DNA of 64,000 nt from positions 2,730,001-2,794,000 of the forward strand of contig JAXDDX010000053.1 of assembly GCA_034670405.1 (NCBI GenBank). The letters run 5' to 3'. Below the pieces are notes generated by a model, which searched no databases, was not told the DNA's origin, and saw only the letters and a list, made by a program, of their open reading frames with translations. The stretch comes from Hoplostethus atlanticus (lineage: Eukaryota > Chordata > Actinopteri > Trachichthyiformes > Trachichthyidae). Both the position numbers and the translations under genes were made by a program. Shown here in pieces: positions 34,257-45,640 of the stretch (position 1 is its first letter; each line of letters starts with the position of its first letter).

Positions 34257-34754
34257 GCAGCTTATTGCACCTTGCCACGAGTCATGGAAGCCTTCGTCTC
34301 ATCATGTCACTCCTAACAGCAGCTGACGCTCGATGGTATTTTCTGGGCGTTTGCCCTGTTGAATGTCAGCAGGTCAGAGAAGAAGAACATCCTGATCCTC
34401 ATCCACTGACATTGTACACGTTCATTACTATCACTTATTCTATACAAGCTGCTGTGGATGAAAGCAACAACGTGGTGCACATGCAGCATGGAGTGTTGTG
34501 TATAGTCTCGTGTGTCTTGCGCTGTCCTCTGAACTGTAATGCTGCATTCAGGTCGTATCGGAAGAAGCAGAACGACAATCACACAGGAAAAGTCCCCGGA
34601 CACTCCGACACCGATAGATCATCAATACCGTGATGTTACTTACATGTCATGATTTTATGTTTGAAGTCTCTTCCTCAATCTGCCTCGTCAGTTTCTACTT
34701 CAGCTAATAATTTCCTACATTTCCCAGAATGCCTTTCAACACTTCCCTAGAAAA

Positions 34755-34840
34755 GCTCTTTGATTCTGATTGGCTGACACCAAAACCTGACGGTTACCGT
34801 TGATTTGTTTTAGATCCATGAAACATTTTCTGATGTCAGA
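34755..34840. repeat. Dispersed repeat pair, copy 2
   Basis: Matches 17043-17130 almost base for base, with a short insertion in the TTGAT(TTG)TTTTAGAT part. Confidence 0.8.
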
Positions 34841-35297
34841 CGTGACGTATCTCAACGTGACGTCACGTCGTCTACGATTGGCCAGTTATCCACAGGAAGA
34901 AGATAACTGGCCAAAACTAGTCAGGTTGGTCATCACGTGTGTCTACGTGGCAGATTTGTATTCAAAACTCGAGGTCAGACTTGCAGCGGCGCTGATCTGT
35001 GATCTGTCTCTGAGGAGTGTGCAGGTGGTGATTTAATATTTGAGGTGAATTTAAGTGCCTGTCAATTTTAATCAAGCGAGCCTCAAGTGTGAGAAATGAA
35101 ACGAGGCCAACTAGACAGACGTTATCATGAGGCCGATAAATCCTCCTAAACAACTGATCATGTCAGTAGATATCCTGAGTGAGGGAATGAGTCACGACGG
35201 AGCAGGAAGAAGCATCAGCTGCTGAATGTCAGAAACTCAATAACACGAGCAATCAGAGTGGAGCGGTCGTCACCGGAAAACTGACCTTTAGGTGCTT

Positions 35298-35328
<31 letters not shown>

Positions 35329-35490
35329 GCCTGTCTGTCTGTCTGACTGTCTGTTTGCCTGCCTGCCTGCCTGTCTGTCTGCCTGCCTGCCTGTCTGTCT
35401 GTCTGACTGTCTGTTTGCCTGCCTGCCTGCCTGTCTGCCTGTCTGCCTGCCTGCCTGCCTGCCTGCCTGTCTGCCTGTCTGCCTGTCTGC

Positions 35491-35524
<34 letters not shown>
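35298..35524. repeat. (CTGT)n/(CTGC)n tetranucleotide array
   Basis: About 225 bp. CTGT and CTGC blocks alternate with CTGACTGTCTGTTTGCC punctuation that recurs, showing segmental duplication within the array. Frames in several registers stay open (CLSVCL, DRQTDRQ) as artefacts. Confidence 0.95.
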
Positions 35525-35645
35525 CAGTGGAGAGATCAGCAGCAGAAACCATAAAACCCTGCTGGACTGTCCAAAGATCACTTGGGGAGGAACAAACTGA
35601 CTCAGAGCCCTTTAAACTCTGCTGCCAAAGACACAAAGACACAAA

Positions 35646-35748
<103 letters not shown>

Positions 35749-35879
35749 AGACTTGTAAACCCTATGGCCAAAGAACGTCTCTCACACTCATGAACGCTGC
35801 ACCTCTTAAACATCAGGCCCAAAGATATAAATGTCAAGAACGGCCACCGCATGAAAATACCGTTGGTTTGGACTTTAAC

Positions 35880-36087
35880 GGGAAACAGAAAATAGGAGAG
35901 AAAAGAGGGAAGAAGAAGAAGAAGAAGAGAGAAGAGAGGAGAGGAAAATGAGGGAGGAGGGGAGAGGATGGGAGGATAGGAGGAGAGGCCTGAGGAGAGC
36001 AGAGCGCTGTGGAAGGTCCTGGTGATGTAACAGGTCAATAACCACTGACCTGTCAGTCTCCACACACACACACACACACACACACAC
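35880..36087. repeat. Purine-rich tract followed by (CA)n
   Basis: GA/GGA/AAG-rich 35880-36000, then (CA)n 36062-36087. Confidence 0.85.
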
Positions 36088-36179
36088 GGCTACCCTCGTG
36101 TCAGTACCTTCTTCTTCTTCCTCTTCTTATCTTCCTCGCTAACAGATAACCTGAGCGGTGACACTCACCGGTACATGCC

Positions 36180-36320
36180 TAACCTCAACCTAACCTAACC
36201 TCAACCTAACCTAACCTCAACCTAACTTCAACCTAACCTAACCCAACCTAACCTAACCTAACCTAACCTCAACCTAACGTAACCTCAACCTAACCTCAAC
36301 CTAACCTCAACCTAACCAAG
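36180..36320. repeat. (AACCT)n pentamer array
   Basis: CAACCTAACCT and TAACC units for about 135 bp. Telomere-like in composition but pentameric, not TTAGGG. Confidence 0.9.
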
Positions 36321-36439
36321 CAACGAAACGACAGTTCATCACTGATCACGTTTACATCCACCTGTATTGATTATCATCGATTTGAACTCAGGTGTCAGGA
36401 TGTGAATCAGGTCTGTCCTCCTAGTCCTCCTAGTCCTCC

Positions 36440-38490
36440 TAGTCCTGCAAATTCCTGATTGTTAAAACCAGATGACTTCACTGTAACACACTGTAAGTCT
36501 GGTGTCCAATCAAAGAGCAGCAGTGTCTCAACAAGCTTTTCCTTTGGGTCCATAAGAAAACAAACAGTGACACCAAAGGAAACACCAAGACCCCCGACTG
36601 CACGACTGCAGCATGAACAACATTTTTCATATGGAACTTCTTTTGTATTTCTGGACCTTTTTCAGACGATAACAATAACAGAACCGGTTACGTTCGACTC
36701 CCCAGTAGCCGGTATTCCCGTAACCATATAAGTGGTGTTGACGGGCAGCAGCACCATAAAAGGCAGGAACACCATAAATCTCCCTGCAGTAAAAACAGTA
36801 TGGCCGCGGGTCGGGGTGGTCGGAAAAATAAAACACGATGTTGGGATTTTTCAGATTTTAGATGAGATTACGTCAGATGAAACGTTATTGATCTGTAGGG
36901 AAGCTGAGTCACTGCAGCAGCAGGTAATGGGATACAGCAAAGTACAATAAGAAGAGGAATAAGAATACTAGAACATATGAGTTTAAAAAATATAGACTCA
37001 GGACTAATATTACCCGGGGAGGTGAAGTGACTTGTAATAATTGATTTTAATCCGGTGCCAATCTGACATGTCTGTAATTTGTAAGGTAAAACTACTACAG
37101 GTTGATAATACTAATCCCAAGTGTCCTATGTGTCTATTTAGTCATTAATACAGGAACAGGATTATGTGGGGATTTTGTGTATTTAATGAATTACCCCCCA
37201 AACTATGTTTCATCCAAGGATTCACACAGGATACAGAAATTTACTGAAATCACCGGATACAATTTTATAAGGTCGATATTTTCTTGGTTTTCCGAAGCAA
37301 ACCTTGAAAACCTTCCTCTATAGATTACACTACTGCCTCCATTTTTCATGACAGAACGAAGAAAAATAAATTGCACAGCAAAAACAAATGATGGCTCTGA
37401 CTCCTTTGAACTTTTGCTCTTGATGATTTTAAAATCACAAGTTTCCAACGTGTCTAATCGTTCTGTGAGCTGAAATACAAACCAAACAGGGCAGGAGTCA
37501 CACTTTTATTATCTGGTACATCACTGTGTTACGGAGGGGGAATGACTCCCGGTGGTCCTGACCTGTTAGGAAGCCCACCGCAGGGCCGGTCCTCTCCCCA
37601 ACAGAAAGCCACTTGACAACCTTTCATTTTCCACTCAGCCGTGAACAATGCAGCCTCCTGTCTGCTGCATTATTGAACACATGCCATCTTTTTACAACCT
37701 AACACCCCCTGCAATTTAACAAGTCATTACCGACAGCGGCCTCTCAGGACTTCTGGGTCAAAGTCCGAGGCCAGACCTGCTAGCCCCGAAGCGTTTCCCT
37801 CACAGGGCTGGCTGAGAGTTGGAGATGGACGGATAAATAATAAAAGGACATTGAGGTTCGTCGTTTTTGTCTCTTCTTGCTGTGTGTTGTTTTTTGTATT
37901 TTATCACTGTGAATTCACCACTTTGATTCCCAGGGTGGAAGTAACAAAGTACAGTTACTCTTGTTACTGTATTTGAGCAGCTATTTGTGTACTTGTACTT
38001 CTTTGAATGTTTACTTTTATTTTACTTTATACTGTAGTGTTCACTGTACTGTAGTACTTCACTACAGGTCTCCATAAGCATGAATGAATCAGGTTGATGC
38101 TTCATTTTGTTTATGTGCTTTATTTTGTAATGCTTGTTTTCCGATTAAAGAACCTTCTTTCTCGTCCTCTCAACTTTTACTGAATAAACTTTTTTTTTTT
38201 ACCCAAGCTCATTTTAACAGCAGTAATTTTACTTCTACTTTGAATTTCAGCGAAGTAACAGTACTTCTATTTGTGTAGGATATGTGTATCTGTCCAGGCC
38301 TGTTTGCTTCTTTATCACTGTGAGGAAAATAAATCTAACCTCTACATGAAACAGTATCTGGTGCACCGGAGAAAAAACAACAATTAAGCAATAAAACTAT
38401 TATAACTATTCAGAAGATTTATGTGAGAAAATAACCACAACACTAAGCAATATATCTGTCAAGAAGATTCATGTCTCTGGCTAATTGTTT
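36440..38490. other. Intron 1 sequence, no gene recognised
   Basis: 36690-36850 has a compact GC-balanced block (GTTACGTTCGACTCC, CACCATAAATCTCCC) that reads like part of a DNA element, class unknown. 37540-37800 is unique and GC-balanced, possibly conserved. The remainder is AT-rich. Confidence 0.35.
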
Positions 38491-38493
38491 GTG

Positions 38494-39158
38494 CCAGATT
38501 GAGTTTTAGTTCTCCAAACACTTCTCAGACGCAGAAATAATCTGATTGGTTGAGTTAAACCTCAGTGGGCGGAGCCAAATAACCACAGTTTCTCTGAGTG
38601 CAATTTAGCTAACTGGCAAAAGTTAAAAAGAAGTAGAAACTCTTACTATGGCTAGATTATCACTTAGTAGAACAGTGTTAGGCTTCATAATGTTAGCTAG
38701 CTCCTCTCTTACCCCTAGCCAGATAACCTCGTCTGGTGTTCAACCGCCCCAAGTTCTCCCATACAACTACCCTTCTCCGTTCTCTACACTGGCTCCCTGT
38801 AGCAGCTCGCATCCAGTTCAAGACCCTGGTGCTAGCCTATAGGGCAGTGAAAGGAACAGCTCCTTCTTACCTCCAGGCTATGGTCAAGCCTTACACCCCC
38901 GCCCGACCACTTCGCTCTGCTGCCTCGAGGCGACTGGTTGCCCCGTCGCTCAGAGGGCCCTGCGGCCGATCTACACGGTCACGGCTCGTCTCTGTCGCTT
39001 TGGATAAAAGCGTCTGCTAAATGACTGTAATGTAATGTAATGTAACCTGTGGTTCTTTGGCTCCGCCCACTGAGGTTTAACTCAACCAATCAGATTATTT
39101 CCTCCTCCAGAGCAGCTCTGCCTCCAAGAAGTGTTTGGAGAACTAAAACTCCAACCTG
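38494..39158. mobile_element. MITE with long inverted repeats, interrupted by an L2 LINE
   Basis: Left arm 38494-38580 and right arm about 39045-39158 are inverted copies. Both hold GAGTTTTAGTTCTCCAAACA, AATAATCTGATTGGTTGAG and CCTCAGTGGGCGGAGCCAAA. Ends look like CAG(A/G)TTGGAG. The left arm lacks about 20 bp present in the right. No transposase. I could not define a target site duplication. Interior sequence is shared with copies at 41400 and 53396. An L2 fragment sits inside, so the MITE landed first. Confidence 0.8.
38728..39045 (+). mobile_element. L2-type LINE, 5'-truncated 3' end inserted in a MITE
   Basis: The frame reads TTTLLRSLHWLPVAARIQFK and then TLVLAYRAVKGTAPSYLQAM, the conserved C-terminal part of the L2/Maui ORF2. 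After PLRSAASRRLVAPSLRG the usual remaining coding sequence is missing. The copy passes straight to the L2 3' UTR (GTCGCTTTGGATAAAAGCG, TCTGCTAAATGACTG) and a (TAATG)n tail, so it is internally deleted as well as truncated. Confidence 0.85.
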
Positions 39159-39579
39159 CCATGTGATCCATCCTAACAGTCACCATAGACCATTTGACAA
39201 ATGTCAATTAATAACTTGTCATTCAGAGAGAAGATATACCAGGAGGGTCAGGACAACACAATCAAGCTCAAGAGGTTATTTCCATTGGGGAAGATGGAAT
39301 GGGGCAGGCCAGCACACATCCATATACACATATACTGTATCTCACCATGTAGAGTATTAAAGTTTGAGAGGGCCTTTAAAGTCTAGAAACCCAAACTGTG
39401 AGACAGGAGAGTCTTCTCTAACCAGCACCAGTCATATGTTCTTAAAGGTTGTTTCTACTGAGTAGTGTCTGGAAGAGGTCCAGGCATGTGGGTCATAGAC
39501 GGGCAGGTAAATCACGGTAATAGCGTCGTTTGTGCTCATCACTGACGGTGGAAACACCCGAATGGGACCGTCGGTTCTG

Positions 39580-39596
39580 GTAGGGGGGGGGGGGGT
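39580..39596. repeat. Poly-G run
   Basis: About twelve consecutive G. The flanks 39160-39900 otherwise hold ordinary sequence and an ATCGG-type repeat fragment at 39740-39870. Confidence 0.8.
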
Positions 39597-39903
39597 CACC
39601 CTGCCTTAAAGTGCTGCAAATTGAACTTGTAGCTCTTTTCAATGGAGAGTTTGAATGTCCCATGATGCTCTACGTGGTATTTCAGAGGTTTTTCCACCCT
39701 GCCAAGAGTTATAGTCTGGGGGGAAAAATCAATACGGTCATTTTTGGATATTGTGGCATGAAAATGGACAAATTTAAACATGTTGAATAACGGCACTAAA
39801 TATCAGCTATCAGCAGCTTCAATCCAAAACTAGAAGCATCAGTATCGGGCTTCAAAATCCATATCAGTCAAACTGTAACCTGCATATTTCCATAAATGTA
39901 TCC

Positions 39904-40024
39904 GTGTGTGTGTGTGTGTGTGTGTGTGTGCATTCCCATGCCTAACTCAACATTAATCAACAACAGATTGTGCAAAGGTCTATCATAAAGCAATAAGGTG
40001 TGTAATTTCAACGGGCATGTAGGG

Positions 40025-40056
<32 letters not shown>

Positions 40057-40105
40057 AGCGTCTAAGGCTAAGGCATTGGTGAGTGTGCATGTATGTGTGT
40101 CTCTA

Positions 40106-40137
<32 letters not shown>
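39904..40137. repeat. Three (GT)n microsatellites
   Basis: (GT)n at 39904-39930, 40025-40053 and 40110-40136. Confidence 0.95.
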
Positions 40138-40138
<1 letters not shown>

Positions 40139-40734
40139 ATTAAGACGCCATAATCAGCAAGCAACACGGAGCACGGTGGCATCGCAGCATGACTCAACCT
40201 GAGTCCAGAGCCATGTGTCAGATATCATCTATCTACAAACATTTCATATCTACTAGATTAGATCTTCCTCGGAGATACCCTCGGTCAGTTACCCTCAGAG
40301 CTGGAAACCTGGAGCAATAAAAAGATAAAAAGTTTCTCCGGCTGCCAGGAAGGTTTAACCAGGAATCAGGAACTCCTTCGGGTCAAGCTGCAGGGCCTCG
40401 ACTCGTCACCGTTTTCATGTGATGAGTTGATAATCAACACTAACCTTGACCTAAAGCTTAAACCCAACCCAGGAGAGCAATGAAAAATCACTCTCCAATT
40501 CCAAAGAGAGATTGTTTGAAATAACTGATATCTGACTACTGACATAGAGGTTGCGACACATGAGTCATCCTGAGACCTTAGCATGTATAATAGTTCTGTT
40601 CCTGAGGGAGACATTATGACTGAACTGGAGATAAAGCTGTTTGTGTCCAGAAAACAGGTCATCCTGATGCCTGCTGGGAAATCAACAATCCTATATAAAA
40701 CATTTTGGTTGTTGCCCTTTCCATCGTACAAACA

Positions 40735-40850
40735 CAGACCAACATAGTAGTACAGGAGCTACTGACACACTAGGACAACAGACCTCTAACAGACTAACAT
40801 AGCAGTACAGGAGCTACTGACACACCAGGACAACAGACAGGCCTTTTCAG
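40735..40850. repeat. Two-copy tandem duplication of about 53 bp
   Basis: AACATAGTAGTACAGGAGCT and CTACTGACACAC(T/C)AGG are repeated once in direct orientation, with few differences. Confidence 0.85.
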
Positions 40851-41400
40851 ATTCCTACACAACACTAGAAAGTCTGGAAATACATGGGAACAGATTTGGT
40901 GCACAAAAAGTTTGGAAAAATGATCCGTGTCATCTCAGATATTATGATATGCTATGAAGACAAATGGTGTAGAGTTATACAGGGTAGTATGGAGCTGTGA
41001 AACTATGTCAAAACTCTTCCTTTTGCACCATAAACTAAACTCCCTCAGTCAGATGTTTGTAGAGAGGAGCAGTCCACAACCGGCTGGGCTATAAATAGGA
41101 TTCGCTACATCAGCTCAGCATAAGTGCACCGGCGAGGCGAGGCCGGCAGACTGACTCATTCCAGCGGGTTGACGGCTGTCGGCGCGCAAAGTGACTCGAA
41201 TGAAATGCACACTCAGCGATGCAGCTCTGGAGTTAAGAAGATGATGTTAATAGAGATGAACTTTGAGCTCCGTAGACTGGTGTCCTAGATAATGGGTCAG
41301 AATGAAGTATACATGGAGGTTGGGATTCAGTTCACTGGGTAAGAGTTTGATTCTCACTAGGACGATGTTAGAAACAAAACATCATCACTGGTAATCAAAC

Positions 41401-41760
41401 CCTGATTGGTGTTTTAGATACACAAACATTTCTGGGAGGCAGAGCTGCTCTGGGGGCAGGAATAATCCTATTGGTTCAGTTAAACCTCAGTGGGCGGAGC
41501 CAAACTTCATGACCATGGCTAGCTAACTAGCTAACCCAGATAGCTATAGGCTAGTATGGTTAGTTTGAACTTGGAAGGTCAGCTAGGCTAACTAGCTCTT
41601 TTTCACTTCTTTAGGCTTCATAATATTAGCCAGCTCCTCTCTTACCTCTTGTCTATTTCACTGGGCTTCAGTCTAACATTAGTTAGCCGGAAAAACTGGT
41701 TATTTGGCTCCGCCCATTAAAGCTGAACTCAATCAAAGAGATTATTTTTGAGAAATGAGA
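41401..41760. mobile_element. Same MITE family, uninterrupted copy
   Basis: Left arm has GGAGGCAGAGCTGCTCTGGG and CCTCAGTGGGCGGAGCCAAA. Right arm has TTTGGCTCCGCCCATTAAAG. The interior CTTCATAATATTAGC(C)AGC and CAGTCTAACATTAGTTAGCC match the copies at 38494 and 53396. This copy shows the empty site for the L2 found in the first copy. Confidence 0.75.
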
Positions 41761-42139
41761 GATGAGAAGATGGCATCAGTCTGTTATAAGAGTACTAGCA
41801 GGTAACCAGAGTGTTTTAAGAGGCTACATTTACATTTGGATGCTTAAGTGAAAAACACTCAGGACCACCATGTGGATGGAGCACTGTTACTGGTCTCTAC
41901 TCACAGAACATGATATTTTCTGTGTTATTTTCAGAAAGTCCCATCACTGAGGTGACTTTCCTGTGCTGGGAGCTTGACGGGACCACGGCTGGCAGATGTC
42001 GTTAGCATCACTCACACTGAGAGCAGTGAGCAACCAGTAGAGAACGCCTGTCAGTCGTATGTGTCTTTTCGGAGGCGAAAACATCTTCAAAATGGATTTC
42101 TGTAACGCCTTCATTTCATGGGGGACCTAAAATGGGTTG

Positions 42140-42205
42140 TGGGTTTAACTTCTGGTCGGTCCTCACAAGACGGTCCTCACAAGACGGTCCTGGTCGGTCC
42201 TCACA
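42140..42205. repeat. Short tandem CGGTCCTCACAAGA repeat
   Basis: Four imperfect units of 14-20 bp. Confidence 0.8.
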
Positions 42206-42209
42206 ATGA

Positions 42210-43200
42210 GCCTGCCCTTGTCATGCAAAGACCCACGGGAAAAAGACAATTGGGTGGCATTTGGGTGGCAACCAACACTTTAAAAATCTTTACAAATGCA
42301 CTGCAGATATAAAACAACAAGACCCAAGATGGCAGCAGGCGGGATCTGTGACTTTAGATTGTGATATGGGGACGTGAGACTCAGGTTGGACTGGGCTGAA
42401 ATCGGTTCTTCTGCCAAGTGAGTCATCACAGCAAAATATTTCAATGTAATTATGTATCAGGCAGATGGGAAAATGTATAAATATACGTAACATTTCACTT
42501 ACTTCCAAAGTAAAAAAAACTAAAACATTCCCTCAGATTTTAATTCCTTTGGATTCTCCTCATCAAGTATGATCATATTGAAGCGGTAGCATCTGTAGCA
42601 TCTGTAGCATCCTCCCTTCATGCATTCATCCTGCATCTATGCATCAGTTCTGTACACAGCGGTATCCATTGTAGAAGTCCTGCTTCATGCATCTATTTAT
42701 ACTGAATCAATCCTGTATTAGCACTGGAGACGATATGTATTAGTATAAAGTAGCAAAAGTGCAGCAGTAGTTCAGTAAACACAGTAAACAGTGAGACTTC
42801 AATGTAGTCAGTGAATATATCTACATGTATTTACAACTAATAACACATAAAAGGTTTTCTCCACATTCTCCTGGTACTGTTCTGAATAACCTGCAGCAGC
42901 TGCAGTATCTATCCACCTCAGACTCCAGTAGGTGTCAGAGCTTGTCGACACTCAGACGATGATCTATAAGGGTTTACATAATAAAAGAAGATATTGATTT
43001 GGGACCTCCAATACAAACATTTGACCAAATGCTATGAATGTGAAATGTGATTATTATTGGATTTAAACTAAATTGTATTTACTCTCATTTAGTGACAAAT
43101 TCAAATGTATGTAATTTCAATACAATCTGTTGACAGTAGTCTCTCCTATACTTCACCCTGTGACCTCACCAAGCCCAGACAGTATCGGATATTTCTCTCA
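42210..43200. other. Intron 1 sequence, no feature seen
   Basis: AT-rich unique sequence with short repeated words (GCATCTGTA at 42590-42610). No exon. Confidence 0.4.
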
Positions 43201-43222
43201 TATATGCACGGGACCAAAGACT

Positions 43223-43253
43223 TACATATAAAGAAATGTTTTCTTTATATGTA
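43223..43253. repeat. Perfect 14-bp inverted repeat
   Basis: TACATATAAAGAAA at 43223-43236 and its complement at 43240-43253, with a 3-nt loop. Confidence 0.85.
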
Positions 43254-43377
43254 TATATTTTTATGATTTGTATGTAATTCCATGACTAGTGTGTGTGTGT
43301 ATGTTATGGATTTTTTGCAGCCTCATTGACTGTTTTATGGATAAGATAGAATTGTGTTTTATATAGTGCTCTCTCTA

Positions 43378-43431
43378 TTTCTATTAGTATTGTCCCATTA
43401 AATATTTTTAACGGGACAATACTAATAGAAA
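43378..43431. repeat. 25-bp inverted repeat with 4-nt loop
   Basis: Left arm 43378-43402 (TTTCTATTAGTATTGTCCC...) and right arm 43407-43431 are complementary with one mismatch. It lies about 125 bp from another palindrome. Confidence 0.9.
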
Positions 43432-45140
43432 AATTATTTCTGATGATTTCTTAAATTGAATTGATTCTATTGTGTAATATTTCTAACTGATAATTGATCA
43501 CCACCTTTACTTTCCACACCCTGATGAACGTAGCTTAAACAGTGAAAATAAATGTCCTAGTAAGTATAAGGAGGAAAATGCAACTATTTATTTTTATATA
43601 TTCAATGGAAAATTGTTTTATACGTCTGAGACACTTGAGGAGTCGATGTAGACCACCAGACACTTCAGTGGGCGTCGAGAGCACTTGTCAGACAATCACC
43701 TCATCAGATGACATGTAACTGCAAAAGCCAGAGGAGACGAGGGGAATCAAGTCCATTTAGGGAGACTTTTATTTTGCCTTTTATTTTAACCTCCCCAAAA
43801 AAAATCAGATTTTCAGATTCTGAAATGTATTGATTTATTTTCTGACATTTCTGAAAACATACGATGGATAATGATTAGGTTTTGTAATAAACCTCAACAC
43901 ATGTCCATGTTCAATTCAAGCAAAAACATAAATCTCATAAAAATTGCAACTGTGAGGTTTTCACCCTGAGAGCGGCGATACGCAGCTGCTACTCAGGTAT
44001 CTCACAAATTACAGATTTAACACATAAATAAAACTACAGGGCACCAAAAGCTTCTCTTAACATTATGATTACAGTGAAGGAACCTTTTAAATGTTTTAAT
44101 GGGATAAGGGATTAGTGGATTATTAAAAGACATGTGATTCCACATCCATGTTATCTGAATGTCTTTATTCCTATTAAGATCAATCAGGTTTAATACAGCA
44201 AATAAACCTGATTGAATGATAAAATGCTGATTGGTTTGTCAGCTTCTTTAGCTTCTTATAACTGTTATACCTTTCAGCTGGTAATATTGACAAAAAATGA
44301 CATTTCATCTATTTGTTTGGTTCTTCTGCACCCTCGACCTTACTTAAAGGTGAGAGGAAATCTTGTTTTAATAACGACAGAACTAATGCACACAAATGAT
44401 GTGATGGCGGCATTTTGAAGTAACTTTAAATGACTTTCTAATGCAAGGAACTAAAAGGGTTCAATCGGTGACTCAGGGTCACCAAATAAAAAGCAACAAA
44501 AAAGGTTTGTGTCAGAAATGACATTTTACTGGGTTTCCAAGTGAATACACGTGTAAAATATGGAGGCTTATAAAAGATGTTTAGGCTGCTCACTGTCTTG
44601 CTTGGCTAGCAGAAAGCTTTTCCAGACAAAATGTATTACTGTCTCGGCAACATGTGGCATTCTTAACAATATTAAAAATAAATAGCAATAAATTCACACA
44701 CTTCCTCACTGCAGTACATCACTGTTTCTCCCACCAAGGAGATAATAATGTTGGTTTAGAGAAGAAATCATTCCACGAGACCAAAATAAGACTGGAGGGA
44801 ATTTCCTCCAGTCTCTCGCTTTTAACAAAAAAAAAGAATGTCATTTTTTTGTATTTACTATTTCCAAACAGGCTTTCATGTCACAGATATCCTGCTGTTA
44901 AATGGAAGGTTAATCCTGTATGTAAACACTCATATATTACCAGAGGCATGAGTTCTCCCATTAAACTGTGTATGATGTTGGATGTCCTCTGAAAATAAGA
45001 CCCCCCATGGAGCGCTTTGGTCCAGAGTATGTACAACATGACGCTGCTGGCACAGGGGAAATGAAGTTTTATTTCATGGATGCTTCTGGATCCAAAGCCT
45101 TACTGAAGTACAAAATCTACAGTATATACCATTTTAGTTT
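43432..45140. other. AT-rich intron sequence
   Basis: No gene. A 10-bp hairpin (AGACTGGAGG / CCTCCAGTCT) lies at 44790-44816. Confidence 0.4.
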
Positions 45141-45149
45141 TTTCTGAAA

Positions 45150-45640
45150 TACCTTACATCCGGAGGAGCATCCGGACCCGAACCAGCTGGTTCAGAGACA
45201 GTTTTTACCCACAAGCCATCAGGCTACTGAACTGCTGACACTAACACTTGTACACACACCATACACACATACTACAGTAACACAATGGCAACACACACCA
45301 CAATGACTGGTCCCTTACCCCCACACACTGTTTACACACCGTTTACATTGTTTACCACTAGTCACTTTAATTTATATCAGTGTTGCGTTGCATACCTGTT
45401 TTGTCTACCTCTTAGTACTACATTGCAAATATCTCTATTATTATTTTTTTTTATTATATTTTATTTTTCTTTAGGTAAATACTTTTATATTATTTATACT
45501 AAACCGCTTCTTTGCACCTTAATACCATTTGTATACTGGCTTATTTTATTTTTGTTGAATCACTTATTTGTCTTATCTTACTACTATGTAAAGTTGAGTT
45601 GGTTATTGTTATCAAGTTTATGACAATAAACTTGAACTAC
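45150..45640 (+). mobile_element. LINE 3' end with 3' UTR
   Basis: Starts in the last coding residues: GGTTCAGAGACAGTTTTTACC reads FRDSFYPQAIRLLN then a stop, a widely shared C-terminal motif of fish Rex/CR1-like LINEs. About 390 bp of AT-rich 3' UTR follows, ending TGACAATAAACTTGAAC near 45636. The rest of ORF2 is missing (5' truncated). Confidence 0.7.

Noticed and set aside
36180-36320. True interstitial telomere
   Set aside because: The unit is five bases (TAACC), not TAACCC.
45150-45640. Coding gene in the AT-rich frame of 112 residues at 45285-45623
   Set aside because: It is LINE 3' UTR; hydrophobic Phe/Leu/Tyr-rich translation of AT-rich sequence.
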